From: Neoluteolibacter marinus
GTDB lineage: Bacteria; Verrucomicrobiota; Verrucomicrobiia; Verrucomicrobiales; Akkermansiaceae
Direction: 5' to 3'
NCBI RefSeq assembly: GCF_014904755.1
Contig: NZ_JACZFQ010000071.1
Coordinates: forward strand, 1 to 44,878
Length of the DNA: 44,878 nt
Below, one piece after another: positions 43,160-44,878 of the stretch (positions are counted from its first letter, which is position 1; every line of letters begins with the position of its first letter). The notes below the pieces were generated by a model. That model saw nothing but the letters and a program-made list of their open reading frames with translations. It was not told the DNA's origin and did no database searches. Made by a program: the position numbers and the translations under genes.

Positions 43160-44107
43160 ATGATGATTTCCCGTGTTCTGCTGTTCGCTTGCCTGGTGAC
43201 AGGCGCACTCGCCCAGACCCCGCCACCGCCGCCGCCACCGGAGGAGGGTGGGGGAAGTGGAGGCATGGATGGCAACCTAGACCTCAGCGACGTGCCGGTC
43301 CCGGAAGCCGATCGCAAGGCGAACGAGCCGACCCTGAGCGCCGCCGAGCGCAAGGGCCTGCCGATCCAGATCTCCGTGGTTCCGGTCGGCTATGTGCCGG
43401 CCCCCATCATCTATCTGGACGAAAACGGCATGCCCAAGGAGAAGTACCGCGACCCTTTGGAGTATCCGCCCGCGGTTTACCACGTGAAGACCGAGTCCGG
43501 GACCATCCGCGTCCTCGGCGGCCAGAACCAGGTCGGGCCTGCGACCCGGGTGCCCCGGGTTGCCCAGATCTCCCTGTCCTATGAGGTTCCGATGGGGGAC
43601 AACGACGTGGCACCGGCTCCCGGCAAGGCCAAGGCGTCGCTGCCCCTCAAGTCGATCGGCACCTTCGCGGTCCCGCCGGCCGCCACCCATCTGGTGGTCG
43701 TGCTTTGGAAGGACCCGGGCGCGAAGAAGTGGAACAACCCGAACTACAAGGTGATCAATGTCTCGCCGACCGCGGTGAAAAAGAACGAGGCGGTCGTTGT
43801 GAACGTTTCCGGACGGGACCTCGCGCTCCATCGGGGTGATTCGCCGTACCGCATCAAGTCGGGCTTCATGGGCAAGGTCGAACTGGCCATGAATGAGAAG
43901 GGCCAGATGCCGATGGTCCTGGCCTCGGCCGACGGCGCGGATTGGCACCAGCTTTCGAAAACCGTGATCGGACCACGGAAGGACGAGCGGGTCTTCGTCG
44001 TCGCCTGGCCGGCTCCCGTTGGACCGGCCCAGCCCGCGGGGGTTGCCTTCAGCGCCGTGACCAAGCGCTTGGCCGAGGCCAAGCCGTTCGAGCAGCCCCG
44101 GCCGTGA
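43160..44107 (+). CDS. Exported protein of unknown function, partner of the Verru_Chthon A gene
   Basis: The 315-residue protein (ATG at 43160; the next codon is also ATG) has a signal peptide (MMISRVLLFACLVTGALAQ), then a proline-rich low-complexity linker (PPPPPPPEEGGGSGG) and a soluble region. The mature part is beta-rich (ISVVPVGYVPAPIIYL, IRVLGGQNQVGPATRVPRVAQISLSYEVP, HLVVVLWKDPGAKKWNNPNYKVINVSP). I cannot name the family. It starts 14 bases after the Verru_Chthon A stop and is probably co-transcribed and co-functional, acting in the periplasm or at the surface. The perfect palindrome 13 bases after its stop may end the transcript. Confidence 0.8.
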   Translation: MMISRVLLFACLVTGALAQTPPPPPPPEEGGGSGGMDGNLDLSDVPVPEADRKANEPTLSAAERKGLPIQISVVPVGYVPAPIIYLDENGMPKEKYRDPLEYPPAVYHVKTESGTIRVLGGQNQVGPATRVPRVAQISLSYEVPMGDNDVAPAPGKAKASLPLKSIGTFAVPPAATHLVVVLWKDPGAKKWNNPNYKVINVSPTAVKKNEAVVVNVSGRDLALHRGDSPYRIKSGFMGKVELAMNEKGQMPMVLASADGADWHQLSKTVIGPRKDERVFVVAWPAPVGPAQPAGVAFSAVTKRLAEAKPFEQPRP

Positions 44108-44120
44108 GTGTATCCGGATC

Positions 44121-44140
44121 ACCTACGCGATCGCGTAGGT
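44121..44140. other. Perfect 20-bp palindrome
   Basis: The sequence acctacgcgatcgcgtaggt is fully self-complementary. It begins 13 bases after the stop at 44107 and ends 82 bases before the next gene. It could be a terminator stem (with a weak T-rich tail, AGTTCTTGATT) or an operator for a dimeric regulator. Confidence 0.5.
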
Positions 44141-44149
44141 AAACAGTTC

Positions 44150-44177
44150 TTGATTCTCGGGGCGACCGGGATATCAA
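44150..44177 (+). promoter_or_regulatory. Possible sigma-70-type promoter of the small membrane protein gene
   Basis: TTGATT (44150-44155) and TATCAA (44172-44177) are 16 bases apart, each matching four of six consensus bases. The start codon lies 46 bases further on. The adjacent palindrome could act on this promoter. Confidence 0.3.
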
Positions 44178-44222
44178 ACGGGAGCCATTTTATCCCCGAA
44201 GTGGCGTTCCCCCCCACCCCCC

Positions 44223-44591
44223 ATGAGCAAAAACCACTCCCCCCGTGGTAAGCGACCTGCTTACAGACTGCTTGCCGTCGTCTTTGGAATCACCGCCGCA
44301 TTCACGGCGAAGGAAATGGTCACCGGTCACCACGGTCCGCTCTCGGTCCATCTCGGCACGGCCTTCAACAAGGTGCTGCTCGGGCTGTCGAAAGTCGGCA
44401 TGGGTATCGGAGAACTGGGTTGGGAGCTCCGTGAAATTGGTGCGACGACCCGACCTCAGGCTGCTACCGCCGGAAGCGTGATCGAGGACGAGGAGTTGTC
44501 GTTCGTCGGCAAGCACAGCAAGGCGCTCTACGGTGCCTCGAAGCGAGCCTTCATCTCCGCCTCCAAAGTGAGGATCTACGCGAGCAACTGA
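44223..44591 (+). CDS. Small membrane-associated protein of unknown function
   Basis: The 122-residue protein has a basic N-terminus (MSKNHSPRGKRPAYR) followed by one hydrophobic helix (LLAVVFGITAAFTAKEMV, about 16-33) and an amphipathic rest (LGTAFNKVLLGLSKVGMGIGELGWELREIG). No family is recognised and no catalytic motif is seen. No ribosome binding sequence precedes the ATG; the upstream run is C-rich. The gene stands alone, with a possible promoter upstream and a hairpin followed by six T bases downstream, so it is probably a single-gene transcript. Confidence 0.65.
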   Translation: MSKNHSPRGKRPAYRLLAVVFGITAAFTAKEMVTGHHGPLSVHLGTAFNKVLLGLSKVGMGIGELGWELREIGATTRPQAATAGSVIEDEELSFVGKHSKALYGASKRAFISASKVRIYASN

Positions 44592-44601
44592 GCGGCTTTG
44601 T

Positions 44602-44640
44602 CTCCAGGACCTGCCGCAACCCCGGGCATGGAGCTTTTTT
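44602..44640 (+). terminator. Probable terminator of the small membrane protein gene
   Basis: Outer arms ctcca and tggag plus inner tgcc and ggca form an interrupted stem followed by TTTTTT (44635-44640). The T run overlaps the stop codon of the convergent gene at 44639. Confidence 0.5.
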
Positions 44641-44878
44641 ACGCCCGGAAGCGCTGCAAGTCGAGGGTCATCGGATACTCGCGGTCGATCACCGGCTCGG
44701 CGACGTCGAGGCGGCCGGGCGACTTGTTGATGGTAAAGAAACGCGAGCGGCGGCGGCTTTCGGCGACGAAGGCATTCAGCGGGAAGTCGTCGTAGGCGCG
44801 GCCTCCGGGGTGGACGACATGGTACTGGCAGCCGCCGATCGAGCGCTGGTTCCAGGTGTCGACGAGATCGAAGGTGAG
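44639..44878 (-). CDS. DUF2126 family protein, C-terminal end only
   Basis: The last 79 residues of a larger protein are visible; the start lies beyond the right edge. The segment reads LTFDLVDTWNQRSIGGCQYH, then HPGGRAYDDFPLNAFVAESRRRSRF and a short tail. This matches the conserved end of DUF2126 proteins, large proteins that often begin with a transglutaminase-like domain. The stop codon TAA is at 44641-44639. Its function is not known, and only the tail can be judged here. Confidence 0.75.
   Translation of the reverse strand, partial: LTFDLVDTWNQRSIGGCQYHVVHPGGRAYDDFPLNAFVAESRRRSRFFTINKSPGRLDVAEPVIDREYPMTLDLQRFRA

Overview
The window is strongly GC-rich and reads as a chromosome segment of a Verrucomicrobiota bacterium, probably of the Verrucomicrobiales. 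Evidence for this is the giant secreted proteins built from autotransporter-associated beta-strand repeats, a Verru_Chthon cassette protein A, an ECF sigma factor paired with a Ser/Thr kinase carrying leucine-rich repeats, and exported proteins whose tails resemble those common in this phylum. No rRNA, tRNA, CRISPR array, transposase or phage gene was seen. Genus-level placement is not possible from this sequence alone.

Left and centre (1-32,269) form a pectin/rhamnogalacturonan-I (RG-I) degradation locus, mostly on the minus strand. A seven-gene minus-strand series runs 14,141 to 1: a small exported protein, a PL11 rhamnogalacturonan lyase fused to beta-strand repeats, a PL10 pectate lyase, a CE8 pectinesterase, a sensor kinase with a periplasmic propeller, its NarL-type response regulator, and a giant beta-strand-repeat protein that runs off the left edge. 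A divergent ECF sigma factor plus Ser/Thr kinase pair (14,284-18,666) lies inside the locus. A second minus series (26,010-19,016) encodes a CE12 plus sialate-O-acetylesterase-type fusion overlapping a PL1 pectate lyase fused to beta-strand repeats. A third (32,191-27,626) encodes a PL4 rhamnogalacturonate lyase and a GH106 alpha-L-rhamnosidase. Together these can remove methyl and acetyl esters, cut homogalacturonan and the RG-I backbone, and release rhamnose. No sugar transporter or monosaccharide catabolism gene is in view.

The most interesting observation is a short inverted motif, roughly TA(A/C)CCC-N4-GGG(G/T)(G/T)A. It recurs six times, each in a non-coding gap 29-98 bp upstream of a start codon of this locus (six separate gaps). 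It resembles the inverted heptamer sites of NarL-family regulators and may be the operator of the response regulator encoded here.

Right side (32,349-44,878) holds housekeeping and uncharacterised genes: a topoisomerase IV A-type subunit, a two-part protein ending in a phosphatase domain that has lost its catalytic arginine, a long adenylate-kinase-like protein, an M20 peptidase paired with an ATP-grasp ligase, a Verru_Chthon cassette protein A with an exported partner, a small membrane protein, and the C-terminal end of a DUF2126 protein at the right edge.
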